Assembly (NCBI RefSeq): GCF_000159955.1
Contig: NZ_GG695970.1
Coordinates: 295,821 to 318,413 of the forward strand
Direction: 5' to 3'
Length of the DNA: 22,593 bases
DNA from: Paenibacillus sp. oral taxon 786 str. D14
GTDB lineage: Bacteria > Bacillota > Bacilli > Paenibacillales > Paenibacillaceae
Within the stretch, counting starts at the first letter, position 1. Every line of letters starts with the position of its first letter. Both the position numbers and the translations under genes were made by a program. Below, piece after piece: positions 1 through 7,582 of the stretch. The notes under the pieces were generated by a model. That model saw only the letters and a list, made by a program, of their open reading frames with translations, made no database searches and was not told where the DNA came from.

Positions 1-21
1 AAAGACATAATTAGCAAAAAA

Positions 22-50
22 TTGTCAAAAAAAGAGGATTTATTTATTGT
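22..50 (+). promoter_or_regulatory. Candidate SigA-type promoter of the fla/che operon
   Basis: The leader is strongly AT-rich. TTGTCA at 22-27 matches the -35 consensus at 5 of 6 positions. After a 17-base spacer, TATTGT at 45-50 matches the -10 consensus at 4 of 6. The A-rich stretch at 1-21 could act as an UP element. Transcription would start near base 57, about 45 bases before flgB. This is a by-eye match to a degenerate motif in AT-rich DNA, so it is only a candidate. I see no SigD-type promoter (TAAA, 15 bases, GCCGATAT) in this leader; other promoters may lie before the window. Confidence 0.35.
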
Positions 51-56
51 TTGTAG

Positions 57-70
57 AATCATTAATGATT
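57..70. repeat. Perfect 14-bp palindrome in the flgB leader, possible operator
   Basis: AATCATTAATGATT reads identically on both strands. It begins where the candidate promoter would start transcription and ends 17 bases before the flgB ribosome binding site. That position would suit a dimeric repressor site. As RNA it would make only a weak A/U-rich hairpin with almost no loop, so a DNA site is the likelier role. No regulator can be named from the sequence, and palindromes of this composition are easier to get by chance in AT-rich DNA. Confidence 0.4.
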
Positions 71-101
71 AAGATCAAATGAGCCTAAGGGGGGAATTAA
101 A

Positions 102-509
102 GTGCAGTTGTTGAACGGACTGGGATTTGACAGGCTTGAGACTGCCATCCAGGCCGCAAATCTCCGGCAAGGGGTTATCGCTAACAATATTGCGAACGTA
201 GACACCCCTTACTTTAAGCGCTCCAGCGTGTCCTTTGAAAGCATGCTGCAAGCGGAAATGAACGGTAATATGCCGGCACTCCAAGGGAGAAGAACGGACG
301 TGAGGCATTTCGTTATAGGACCAACGACGGAGGTTCCCGAGCCGGTGGTAAGTGTGGATCAGAGTACGGCAATGAACAACAACCAGAATAATGTCGATAT
401 CGACAGTGAAATGACCAAACTTGCCGAAAATCAGCTGAGATACAATGCGTACATCGAACAATTGAACTATTTAATCAAAATGAAACGCACTGTCGTGGAA
501 GGGAGATAA
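102..509 (+). CDS. flgB: Flagellar basal-body rod protein FlgB
   Basis: FlgB is a proximal rod subunit, exported by the flagellar type III system and placed on the MS-ring/FliE base. The 135-residue length is normal. The N-terminus (residues 8-40) carries the rod/hook family helix with the signature NNIANVDTPYFKR. The C-terminus (about 95-130) is the matching amphipathic helix, with QLRYNAYIEQLN. These two ends form the coiled D0 region of rod proteins. The start is GTG, supported by the purine-rich AAGGGGGGAA at 88-97. It is the first gene of the operon, and flgC follows after 6 bases. Identity is secure. Confidence 0.96.
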   Translation: MQLLNGLGFDRLETAIQAANLRQGVIANNIANVDTPYFKRSSVSFESMLQAEMNGNMPALQGRRTDVRHFVIGPTTEVPEPVVSVDQSTAMNNNQNNVDIDSEMTKLAENQLRYNAYIEQLNYLIKMKRTVVEGR

Positions 510-515
510 TCGGAC

Positions 516-965
516 TTGAATATCAGTGATAGTTTTGGGATTAGTTCTTCCGCCTTAACCGCACAGCGTCTTCGCATGGATGTGATTTCCTCCAATATCG
601 CGAATGCTGAAACAACCCGGGCTAAGATTGTAGACGGCAAGGCCGTTCCTTACCGGCGCAAAACGGTGGTCATGGCCCCCAAGGAAATGGATTTCGACAG
701 TGCCTTGAATTCAGTAATGGGTAAGGAAGTGAGCAGTCAAGGGGTGAAAATTACCAAAATTCAAGAGGACCCCTCACCGCTTAAACCGGTTTACAATCCG
801 ACCCATCCTGATGCGGACAGCGAAGGGTATGTCTATATGCCTAATGTTGATATTTTGAAAGAAATGGTAGATATGATTTCGGCAACTCGCTCTTATGAAG
901 CAAACGTAACGGCGCTTAACGCCAGTAAGGCGATGTTTACCAAAGCCTTGCAAATCGGGAAATAG
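516..965 (+). CDS. flgC: Flagellar basal-body rod protein FlgC
   Basis: FlgC is the second proximal rod subunit, polymerising above FliE and FlgB. At 149 residues it has the usual length. The N-terminal rod signature spans about residues 9-35 and includes SSNIANAETTRA. The C-terminal family block at about 110-149 includes NVDILKEMVDMISATRSYEA, the standard FlgC ending that packs against the N-terminal helix. The start is TTG; GGAAGGGAGA at 498-507, inside the end of flgB, is the ribosome binding site, so translation is probably coupled to flgB. Confidence 0.96.
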   Translation: MNISDSFGISSSALTAQRLRMDVISSNIANAETTRAKIVDGKAVPYRRKTVVMAPKEMDFDSALNSVMGKEVSSQGVKITKIQEDPSPLKPVYNPTHPDADSEGYVYMPNVDILKEMVDMISATRSYEANVTALNASKAMFTKALQIGK

Positions 966-1009
966 ACCAAAAGTAGACTTACATAATTTGTGATTGGGAG
1001 TGTTGCACG

Positions 1010-1318
1010 TTGATCGAGAGAATGAGTTTTGACTCCTTGAAGCCGCTAACCGGAATGCAGACGTCCGGTAATGAACAGAACCTCACGCCTGCGCAAGCGA
1101 TAAAGCAATTTAGCTCCTATCTAAACGATGCACTGGAAGGAGTCGCTGCTCAGGAAGCCAATGCCCAACAAGTGAACAACCAGTTCCTGTTAGGAAAAGT
1201 AAGTGCCGACGAGATGATGATCGCCTCGGAGCAAGCCTTGTTAAGTTTGCAGTTGACTACGCAAGTCCGGAATAAAGTGATCGAAGCTTACCAAGAGATT
1301 ATGCGTACGCAAATTTAA
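1010..1318 (+). CDS. fliE: Flagellar hook-basal body complex protein FliE
   Basis: FliE is a small exported protein that joins the MS ring (FliF) to the proximal rod. The 102-residue length is normal. It is mostly helical, and the C-terminal half carries the family pattern VSADEMMIASEQALLSLQLT followed by RNKVIEAYQEIMR, which resembles the rod proteins' C-terminal helix. I chose TTG at 1010 because GGGAGTG at 995-1001 is well spaced for it; an in-frame ATG at 1022 is the alternative and would drop four residues. It sits between flgC and fliF as in other Bacillales. Confidence 0.94.
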   Translation: MIERMSFDSLKPLTGMQTSGNEQNLTPAQAIKQFSSYLNDALEGVAAQEANAQQVNNQFLLGKVSADEMMIASEQALLSLQLTTQVRNKVIEAYQEIMRTQI

Positions 1319-1349
1319 GGATTGAAACATGCTCGGATGAGGTGACATT

Positions 1350-2933
1350 GTGAATGAGAGAATTACACAGTACCGGGATCGATTTTTAGGGTACTGGAAC
1401 CAATTTAGCAAAAAACAAAAAACGTTATTAGTCTCGACGGCGACTTTTATCCTGCTCGCGATCATCTTGCTGACGATTCAATTTTCCAAAACGGAATATG
1501 AAGTAGCCTTTACGGGTCTCGATTCGACTGATGCGGCAGGGATTATCAATTACTTGGAATCCGGCGGAATCTCGTACAAGCTTGGACCGGACGGTACGAC
1601 CATTTCGGTGCCTAGCAAAGACGCGGCACGGGTTAAGGTTGATGTCGGTTCACAGGGAATCGTACAGAACGGTTCGATCGGTTTGGAAGCCTTCAATGAA
1701 AGTTCTTCCTTAATCGGGATGACGGACAATGAATTTAACGTCAAGTACAAAAACGCCATCAACGGCGAGGTCGAACAGCTGCTGAAGAGAATGCAGGGCG
1801 TTAACGATGCCAAGGTACTCATTAACTTGCCGGCAGAAAACGTGTTCGCTAGCCCGGATGAACAGGAGAAAGCGACAGCATCTATCGTCCTCACGTTCAA
1901 GCCGGGATATCGTCCGAATCAGGAAGCCATCGATGGATATTTTAACTTGGTTAAAACGTCGGTCCCTAACTTGCCGGTGGAAAATATCTCGCTCTCCTCG
2001 AGTGATGATACGATCTTGCTTCCAAGCGGACAAGGCGGGACGACAGGCTCACTGACCTCGGCGGTTCAAGAGAACATGGCGCTGCAGAAGAAGTTCGAAA
2101 GCGATGTGCGCCAAAGCGTAAAGCAATTCCTATCCAGACTGACCGGTCCGGATAAGATTGAAGTGCTGGTCGCTTCCAAGTTGAATTTCGACCAAGTTAG
2201 CCAGAAAGACAATCTGGTCACTCCAGTGGATACCGAAAACATGAAAGGTATCGAGATCAGCGCACAAAAAGTGCAGAAAAGCTACACCGGATCGGCGAAT
2301 CCAACGAGCGGGGTACCTGGAACTGGGGAAGAAGATGTTGTGAACTATCCTTCGTCGGAAACGAACGGCGGGTCTTCCTCGGAAGAAAGTTCGTCGACGA
2401 TTAACTACGAGGTTAATCGAATTACGAAGGACATTATCGCCAGTCCCTATGTTATTAAGGATTTAACCATTAATGTGGCCGTTGAACCACCCGAAGGTCA
2501 GGAAACTTTGGATGAAAATACTCGGTCCGCGATCGAAAATATTCTGAAAAATATCGTTGGATCCTATTTGGCTGACTCTGGTACTACATATACAGACGAA
2601 GAATTGCAGAGAAAAGTTTCAGTGTTGTCTCAGCCATTCCATTCGGATACTGTCCAAAAAGCCGGGTTGAGTTTATCAAGCCCGTTGGTATGGGGAGTAG
2701 GAGGTGCAGCTCTGCTGGCGCTGGCCGGTCTCGGAATCGTCTTGTTCCGCCGCCGCAAGCAAGCGCAAGAAGAGGAAGAAGAGATCGCGCTGCCTCTTAC
2801 GCCTGAGTTTCCATCGATCAATTTGGATACAGTCACGAATGAGAACCAAGTGCGTAAACAGCTGGAGACGTTGGCCAAGAAGAAGCCTGACGAATTCGTT
2901 AACTTGCTTCGCACCTGGCTGGCTGATGAATAG
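1350..2933 (+). CDS. fliF: Flagellar MS-ring protein FliF
   Basis: FliF forms the MS ring in the cytoplasmic membrane, the platform on which rotor, switch and export gate assemble. The 527 residues are typical. A first membrane helix lies at about residues 24-44. The extracellular ring-building domains follow (about 50-420), with a low-complexity Ser/Glu/Gly segment near 315-350 as in many FliF proteins. The second membrane helix is at about 446-466, followed by an Arg/Lys stop and an acidic run. The last 40 residues, ending DEFVNLLRTWLADE, are the FliG-binding tail. The start is GTG, four bases after GAGGTGA at 1339-1345. Confidence 0.97.
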   Translation: MNERITQYRDRFLGYWNQFSKKQKTLLVSTATFILLAIILLTIQFSKTEYEVAFTGLDSTDAAGIINYLESGGISYKLGPDGTTISVPSKDAARVKVDVGSQGIVQNGSIGLEAFNESSSLIGMTDNEFNVKYKNAINGEVEQLLKRMQGVNDAKVLINLPAENVFASPDEQEKATASIVLTFKPGYRPNQEAIDGYFNLVKTSVPNLPVENISLSSSDDTILLPSGQGGTTGSLTSAVQENMALQKKFESDVRQSVKQFLSRLTGPDKIEVLVASKLNFDQVSQKDNLVTPVDTENMKGIEISAQKVQKSYTGSANPTSGVPGTGEEDVVNYPSSETNGGSSSEESSSTINYEVNRITKDIIASPYVIKDLTINVAVEPPEGQETLDENTRSAIENILKNIVGSYLADSGTTYTDEELQRKVSVLSQPFHSDTVQKAGLSLSSPLVWGVGGAALLALAGLGIVLFRRRKQAQEEEEEIALPLTPEFPSINLDTVTNENQVRKQLETLAKKKPDEFVNLLRTWLADE

Positions 2934-2944
2934 AGGTGAATGTA

Positions 2945-3961
2945 TTGTCCAAAACATCGAGTCCGGTTTTGACCGGGAAACAAAAGGCAGCCATTTTGTT
3001 AATTACGTTAGGGCCGGAAGTGTCGGCGCAAATCTTCAAACATTTGCGGGATGATGAAATCGAGCAGCTCACGCTGGAAATTGCCAACGTCCGTAAAGTT
3101 GACAGCGCCGAGAAAGAAATGATTATGGCGGAATTCCACCAGATCTGCTTGGCGCAGGAGTATATCACCCAGGGGGGCATCACTTACGCCAAGGAAATTC
3201 TGGAGAAGGCGCTGGGCCAGTCCAAAGCGGTGGACATCATCAACCGTTTGACGGCAACCCTTCAGGTCCGGCCATTCGATTTTGCCCGTAAGGCAGATCC
3301 AAATCAAATTCTGAACTTTATCCAGAACGAAAACGCGCAGACAATCGCTTTGGTGTTATCCTATTTGCAATTTGAACAGGCGGCAGCCATCTTGTCTTCA
3401 CTTCCTCAGGAGAAGCAAGCGGAAGTAGCGCGGAGAATCGCGATGATGGATAGCACGTCGCCGGAGGTCATCGCTCAGGTGGAACGCGTGCTGGAGCAGA
3501 AGCTCTCTGCTACGGTTACGCAGGATTACACCAGCGCCGGCGGCATTGAATCGATCGTCCAAATCTTGAACGGAGTCGACCGGGGGACGGAAAGAACGAT
3601 TCTCGATTCGCTCGAAATCCAGGATCCCGAGCTGGCTGAAGAAATCAAGAAGCGGATGTTCGTCTTCGAGGATATCGTCAATATCGACAACCGTTCCATA
3701 CAGCGGATTATCCGCGATATCGAGAACAGCGACTTGCAGCTTGCCCTCAAAGTGGCCAGCGAAGAAGTTCGCGAAGCGGTCTTCCGCAACATGTCGAAGC
3801 GGATGTCCGAGACGTTCAAGGAAGAGATGGAATACATGGGGCCGGTGCGGCTGCGTGACGTGGAAGAAGCACAAACCCGCATCGTAGCTACCATTCGCAG
3901 GTTGGAAGAAGCAGGTGAAATTATAATCGCCCGCGGCGGAGGAGATGACATCATTGTCTAA
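2945..3961 (+). CDS. fliG: Flagellar motor switch/rotor protein FliG
   Basis: FliG is the rotor protein. It binds FliF through its N-domain, FliM through its middle domain, and meets the stator through a charged C-terminal helix. With the TTG start at 2945 it has 338 residues. TTG is preferred because GAGGTGA (2933-2939) precedes it by five bases and it gives an N-terminus of normal length; GTG at 2936 lies inside that binding site and is unlikely. The N-domain has LTGKQKAAILLITLG, the MFVF motif of the C-domain is at residues 238-241, and the charged torque region follows. The middle-domain motif usually written EHPQ reads ENAQ here (residues 129-132). Confidence 0.96.
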   Translation: MSKTSSPVLTGKQKAAILLITLGPEVSAQIFKHLRDDEIEQLTLEIANVRKVDSAEKEMIMAEFHQICLAQEYITQGGITYAKEILEKALGQSKAVDIINRLTATLQVRPFDFARKADPNQILNFIQNENAQTIALVLSYLQFEQAAAILSSLPQEKQAEVARRIAMMDSTSPEVIAQVERVLEQKLSATVTQDYTSAGGIESIVQILNGVDRGTERTILDSLEIQDPELAEEIKKRMFVFEDIVNIDNRSIQRIIRDIENSDLQLALKVASEEVREAVFRNMSKRMSETFKEEMEYMGPVRLRDVEEAQTRIVATIRRLEEAGEIIIARGGGDDIIV

Positions 3962-4808
3962 TTTGATCAAGGTGTCTCAATACGTACCGGTTGAAATCTT
4001 GAAGCAGCTGAATTTAGCCAAGGTTCATCCGACAACCGAGGACCCGTCATCCACTCACACCGAGAATCCGGTCGTTCAAGGTCCTTCCGCTGAAGATCTT
4101 GCGGCCGAAGAGACGAGACGTCAGATGTTGGCGGATGCGAAAGAGTTCGCCGAACGTCAGGTCAGGGACGCGGCGGAGCAAGCGGAACGCATGCTGGCCG
4201 AAGCACAGAAGCAAATCGAAGCCTGGTGGCAAGAGCGCCGTGAGCAGGATGAACAGATGATCGAAGCCGTTAAAGCGGAGGGCTTCACTCAAGGCTACGA
4301 GGAAGGGAAAGCGCAGGCCGAAGCAACGATGCGCGCCCAGATCGAAGAGATGATGAATGAAGCTGGTTCCGTTCTGCAACAGGCTTATGTGGAGAAAGAA
4401 CGCATCATTCAGGAAGCCGAGCCGTTTCTAGTCGAATTAAGCTGTGCGATTGCCGAGAAAGTCATCGACAAGCAGCTTGAGTTGAAACCGGAATACGTTA
4501 TCGAGCTGATCAAGAAGAGTCTGGCACGCAAACGCGAGCAAGGAATTTTGACGCTGTGCGTTTCGCCAAGCGATTTTGCCTTCGTGCAGGCGGCAAGGGA
4601 GGAGCTCAGCCTTGCCATCGACTCGCAGGCTGAACTTCAAATTTTGCCCGACCCGACCGTCAAGGATCGCGGCTGTGTCATCCGCTCCTCCTTCGGCAGC
4701 GTGGATGCCAGAATTGATACACAATTGACGGAGATTAAGAAGGAATTGTTGCGGGTTTCTCTACAGATGGAGGAGCGGGGGCAAGCGAATGACGAGTTTG
4801 AAAGCTGA
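3954..4808 (+). CDS. fliH: Flagellar assembly protein FliH (export ATPase regulator)
   Basis: FliH is the cytoplasmic peripheral-stalk-like partner that dimerises, binds FliI and ties the ATPase to the C-ring. The product has 284 residues from TTG 3954. ATG 3945 is in frame and adds three residues, but it lies almost on top of the GGAGGAGATGA binding site (3938-3948), whereas TTG sits five bases beyond it. An Ala/Glu/Gln-rich coiled coil spans about residues 45-130, containing GFTQGYEEGKAQAE. The C-terminal FliH/HrpE domain (about 150-270) contains LSCAIAEKVIDKQLELKPEY. It overlaps the end of fliG and the start of fliI, so all three are probably translationally coupled. Confidence 0.95.
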   Translation: MSNLIKVSQYVPVEILKQLNLAKVHPTTEDPSSTHTENPVVQGPSAEDLAAEETRRQMLADAKEFAERQVRDAAEQAERMLAEAQKQIEAWWQERREQDEQMIEAVKAEGFTQGYEEGKAQAEATMRAQIEEMMNEAGSVLQQAYVEKERIIQEAEPFLVELSCAIAEKVIDKQLELKPEYVIELIKKSLARKREQGILTLCVSPSDFAFVQAAREELSLAIDSQAELQILPDPTVKDRGCVIRSSFGSVDARIDTQLTEIKKELLRVSLQMEERGQANDEFES

Positions 4809-6108
4809 ACGTTACATTGATCATCTCAGACAGCTTGATCCGATCCGAATCAACGGGAAGGTGACGCAAGTCATTGGGCTGATGGTCGAATCCGAAGGCC
4901 CGGATGCCAGTATCGGCGATCTCTGTTACATCTATCCGAGTAAAGCGGCGCAACCTTTGCAGGCTGAAGTCGTCGGATTTCGCGATAACAAGGTATTGTT
5001 GATGCCGCTCGGTGAGCTGCAATCGATCGGACCTGGTTGTGATGTCGTTGGGACCGGCAAACCTTTGACGGTACAGGTTGGATCGGAGCTCCTTGGTAAG
5101 GTGCTGGACGGCTTGGGGCAACCGCTGGACGGATCGCTGCTTCCTTCACGGATGGGCCACTATTCTACCTATAATAAGCCGATGAATCCGCTGAATCGTC
5201 CGCGGGTCTCCGAACCGATTGGCATTGGAGTACGGGCTATCGATGGTTTGCTGACAATTGGCAAAGGCCAACGGGTAGGGATTTTCGCCGGCTCCGGGGT
5301 CGGGAAGAGTACCTTGATGGGGATGATTGCCCGCAATACCTCAGCAGATGTAAACGTGATTGCGCTCGTTGGGGAGCGGGGACGCGAGGTGCTTGACTTT
5401 ATTGAGCGGGATCTTGGCCCGGAAGGATTGGAGCGCTCTGTTGTCGTCGTTGCAACCTCCGATCAGCCGGCTTTAATCCGGATGAAAGGGGCTTTGATCG
5501 CCACAACCATTGCGGAGTATTTTCGGGACCGCGGGCTCAACGTCATGCTGATGATGGATTCCGTCACCCGTTACGCGATGGCGCTGCGTGAGGTAGGGTT
5601 AGCCGTAGGTGAGCCTCCTGCCATGCGCGGTTACACCCCTTCCGTGTTTGCCGCCTTGCCGAAGCTGATGGAGCGGGCAGGAACGGGACCAACCGGTTCG
5701 ATTACCGCCTTCTATACCGTGCTCGTTGACGGTGACGATATGAATGAACCGATTGCGGACGCCGTACGCGGGATATTGGACGGGCATATCGTTTTGAACC
5801 GCGGGATCGCGAACAAAGGTCACTTCCCCGCGATTGATATCCTAGCCAGCATTAGCCGGGTCATGAAGGATATTGTGTCGGATGAGCAAAATGAGGCGGC
5901 CGAAAATCTGAAACGGTTGATGGCTGTTTATAAGGATTCCGAGGATTTAATTAATATCGGCGCTTATCAACCCGGATCGAACCCGGACATTGATGAAGCA
6001 ATTGGGGCCATTCAGCAGATATGGAACTTTACGAAGCAGAAGGTTAATGAGAAGGTCACGCTCGCCGAAGTCCAGGAACGGCTAATTTCCGAATTCGCAA
6101 GGAGATGA
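4789..6108 (+). CDS. fliI: Flagellum-specific ATPase FliI
   Basis: FliI is the hexameric ATPase of flagellar type III export, related to the F1-ATPase beta subunit. It works with FliH and FliJ to load and unfold export substrates at FlhA/FlhB. The 439 residues match the family. The Walker A loop GSGVGKST is at residues 168-175, followed by the catalytic segment GERGREV. Walker B reads VMLMMDSVTRYAMA, with the aspartate at D257. The family signature PSVFAALPKLMERAG lies further on. The gene begins at ATG within the last 20 bases of fliH, with AGGAGCGGGGG upstream as binding site. All catalytic motifs are intact. Confidence 0.98.
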   Translation: MTSLKAERYIDHLRQLDPIRINGKVTQVIGLMVESEGPDASIGDLCYIYPSKAAQPLQAEVVGFRDNKVLLMPLGELQSIGPGCDVVGTGKPLTVQVGSELLGKVLDGLGQPLDGSLLPSRMGHYSTYNKPMNPLNRPRVSEPIGIGVRAIDGLLTIGKGQRVGIFAGSGVGKSTLMGMIARNTSADVNVIALVGERGREVLDFIERDLGPEGLERSVVVVATSDQPALIRMKGALIATTIAEYFRDRGLNVMLMMDSVTRYAMALREVGLAVGEPPAMRGYTPSVFAALPKLMERAGTGPTGSITAFYTVLVDGDDMNEPIADAVRGILDGHIVLNRGIANKGHFPAIDILASISRVMKDIVSDEQNEAAENLKRLMAVYKDSEDLINIGAYQPGSNPDIDEAIGAIQQIWNFTKQKVNEKVTLAEVQERLISEFARR

Positions 6109-6118
6109 AACGTAGAGA

Positions 6119-6562
6119 ATGAAGTTCCGTTACGTGTATCAGAAAGTAGTTGATTTGAAATCCAACGAAAAAACGCAGGCCGAATGGATGTTATCTGCAG
6201 CTATTGGGCGATTGCAGTCAGAACAACGCTCGTTGGAGCAGTTGCTGGAGGAGAAAGCCAATACCGCAGCGGTAATCGCTGCCGAAGCGGAGAGTACTGC
6301 CTCCATGATCAAACTGCAGGAACTTCAGCGATACATGGATTTTCTTGACCAAGCGATTGAGCGGAAGCTGGCGGACATTCGCGCAGCGGAGGTCAACGTC
6401 GAGCATAAGAAGACGATTTTGAAGGGGAAAATGCTGGACGAAAAGGTATGGCTTAAAGCGAAAGAGAAGGCCATGGATAAATTTCGGCACGAAATGCTTC
6501 TTCGGGAACAAAACGAGCTGGATGAAATGGCTACAGTCCGGTTCGCCATGAGAGCCCGATAA
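6119..6562 (+). CDS. fliJ: Flagellar export protein FliJ
   Basis: FliJ is a small coiled-coil protein that sits in the FliI hexamer like the F1 gamma subunit and connects ATPase action to FlhA. This 147-residue product is almost wholly charged alpha-helix with heptad-like spacing and no membrane segment. It begins MKFRYVYQKVVDLKSNEKTQ, the usual FliJ opening for Bacillales. The ATG follows AAGGAGATGA (6099-6108), which also contains the fliI stop codon. FliJ sequences diverge fast, so the call rests on size, helix pattern, N-terminus and position directly after fliI. Confidence 0.92.
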   Translation: MKFRYVYQKVVDLKSNEKTQAEWMLSAAIGRLQSEQRSLEQLLEEKANTAAVIAAEAESTASMIKLQELQRYMDFLDQAIERKLADIRAAEVNVEHKKTILKGKMLDEKVWLKAKEKAMDKFRHEMLLREQNELDEMATVRFAMRAR

Positions 6563-6603
6563 AGTAACGGGCGCCCATACGGTTGTTCGAAGGAGGGATA
6601 GAG

Positions 6604-7542
6604 ATGGCAAAAACGGTGGTGGACGAAGAATTGGATGAGGAGACAGGGGGCGGATTTTCACGCTTTCTGTTCTTCATGACGCCTATTCTTTTTACGGTTG
6701 TTCTGCTAGGGGTGTTATTAACCTTATTTAATATCGACTTTCGTAACACCATGATTGATTGGGGGAACCGGATTCCGCTGGTGAAAAACCTGGTTCCGGA
6801 TCCAATTGCTCCAGAGGGTGAAGCAAAGGATGCTGCGAAGGAAGAGCATAAGCAGCGGGAGAGCACTGAAGCTACTGTGAAGGAACTAAAGGAGCAGTTG
6901 GCTAAGCAGCAGGCTGAGCTGCAAACCGCGAACCAACAAGCAGCCGAACAGCAGGAGAAGGTAAAGGAGCTGCAGGAGCAACTGGCTTCCGTTCAGCAGA
7001 AAGAGAACGATCAGCAGCAAGCGGCAGAATTGGAGGCCTATCAGAAGGAAGTTAAGAAGCTGGCCAATCTGTATGCGGAAATGAGTCCTAGCAAAGCGGC
7101 AGCGATTTTTAATAAGTTGACAACGGAAGAGTCGCTGCAGATGTTAAGTGTAATGAACAATGAGAGTAAAGTGGCCATTTTGGAGAAGATGGACCCGCAA
7201 AAGGCCGCGGATCTTTCGATTAAGCTGAAGGATGTGAAGACGTCCGAGGACTTGGCGATCGCTGCGCTGCAATCGAGACTCAAAATGGAATCAACAGCGG
7301 ATACTGCAGCTGCTGCAAATGGAGCAGGGCTAAGCGATACGGAGCTGGGGCAAACCTTCTCCTCGATGGCTGCAACAGATGCCGCCAAGCTGGTGCTTCA
7401 GACGTACAAGCTAAGTCCCGAGAAGGGGCTGAAAATCCTCAAATCGGTAAACGGAACTGCTCGTTCTAAGATTTTGACGGAAATGGCGAAGTCTGACGAG
7501 AAGACATCAGTGAAGATCCTGAATCAGCTGGTAAGTAAGTAA
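6604..7542 (+). CDS. motE: MotE/YlxF-like membrane-anchored coiled-coil protein
   Basis: This position between fliJ and fliK holds ylxF in B. subtilis, a member of the MotE/MgtE-N-like family. Its role is poorly defined; related proteins are linked to stator or motor assembly. The 312-residue product has an acidic N-terminus, one membrane helix at about residues 19-41, and a long Gln/Glu/Lys coiled coil at about 75-150. Two helical repeat blocks follow (about 155-212 and 250-312). The first, AEMSPSKAAAIFNKLTTEES, resembles the MgtE N-terminal domain. The topology suggests the C-terminal part lies outside the membrane if the N-terminus is inside. The start is ATG 6604, six bases after AAGGAGGG; an upstream TTG at 6583 has no binding site. 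Confidence 0.82.
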   Translation: MAKTVVDEELDEETGGGFSRFLFFMTPILFTVVLLGVLLTLFNIDFRNTMIDWGNRIPLVKNLVPDPIAPEGEAKDAAKEEHKQRESTEATVKELKEQLAKQQAELQTANQQAAEQQEKVKELQEQLASVQQKENDQQQAAELEAYQKEVKKLANLYAEMSPSKAAAIFNKLTTEESLQMLSVMNNESKVAILEKMDPQKAADLSIKLKDVKTSEDLAIAALQSRLKMESTADTAAAANGAGLSDTELGQTFSSMAATDAAKLVLQTYKLSPEKGLKILKSVNGTARSKILTEMAKSDEKTSVKILNQLVSK

Positions 7543-7582
7543 TATAATGAAGAAATTTAGCATTGAAAGGAGGTGAAACAAA

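Noticed and set aside
75..461. 128-codon minus-strand open frame over flgB and its leader
   Set aside because: It is opposite the conserved FlgB frame with no domain match; I treat it as a shadow.
3398..3970. 190-codon minus-strand open frame opposite fliG
   Set aside because: It is antisense to a well-conserved gene, shows no recognisable domain and lacks a binding site; it reflects codon bias of fliG.
6583..6603. Upstream TTG start for the MotE-like protein
   Set aside because: The strong AAGGAGGG site at 6590-6597 lies downstream of that TTG and is ideally spaced for ATG 6604.
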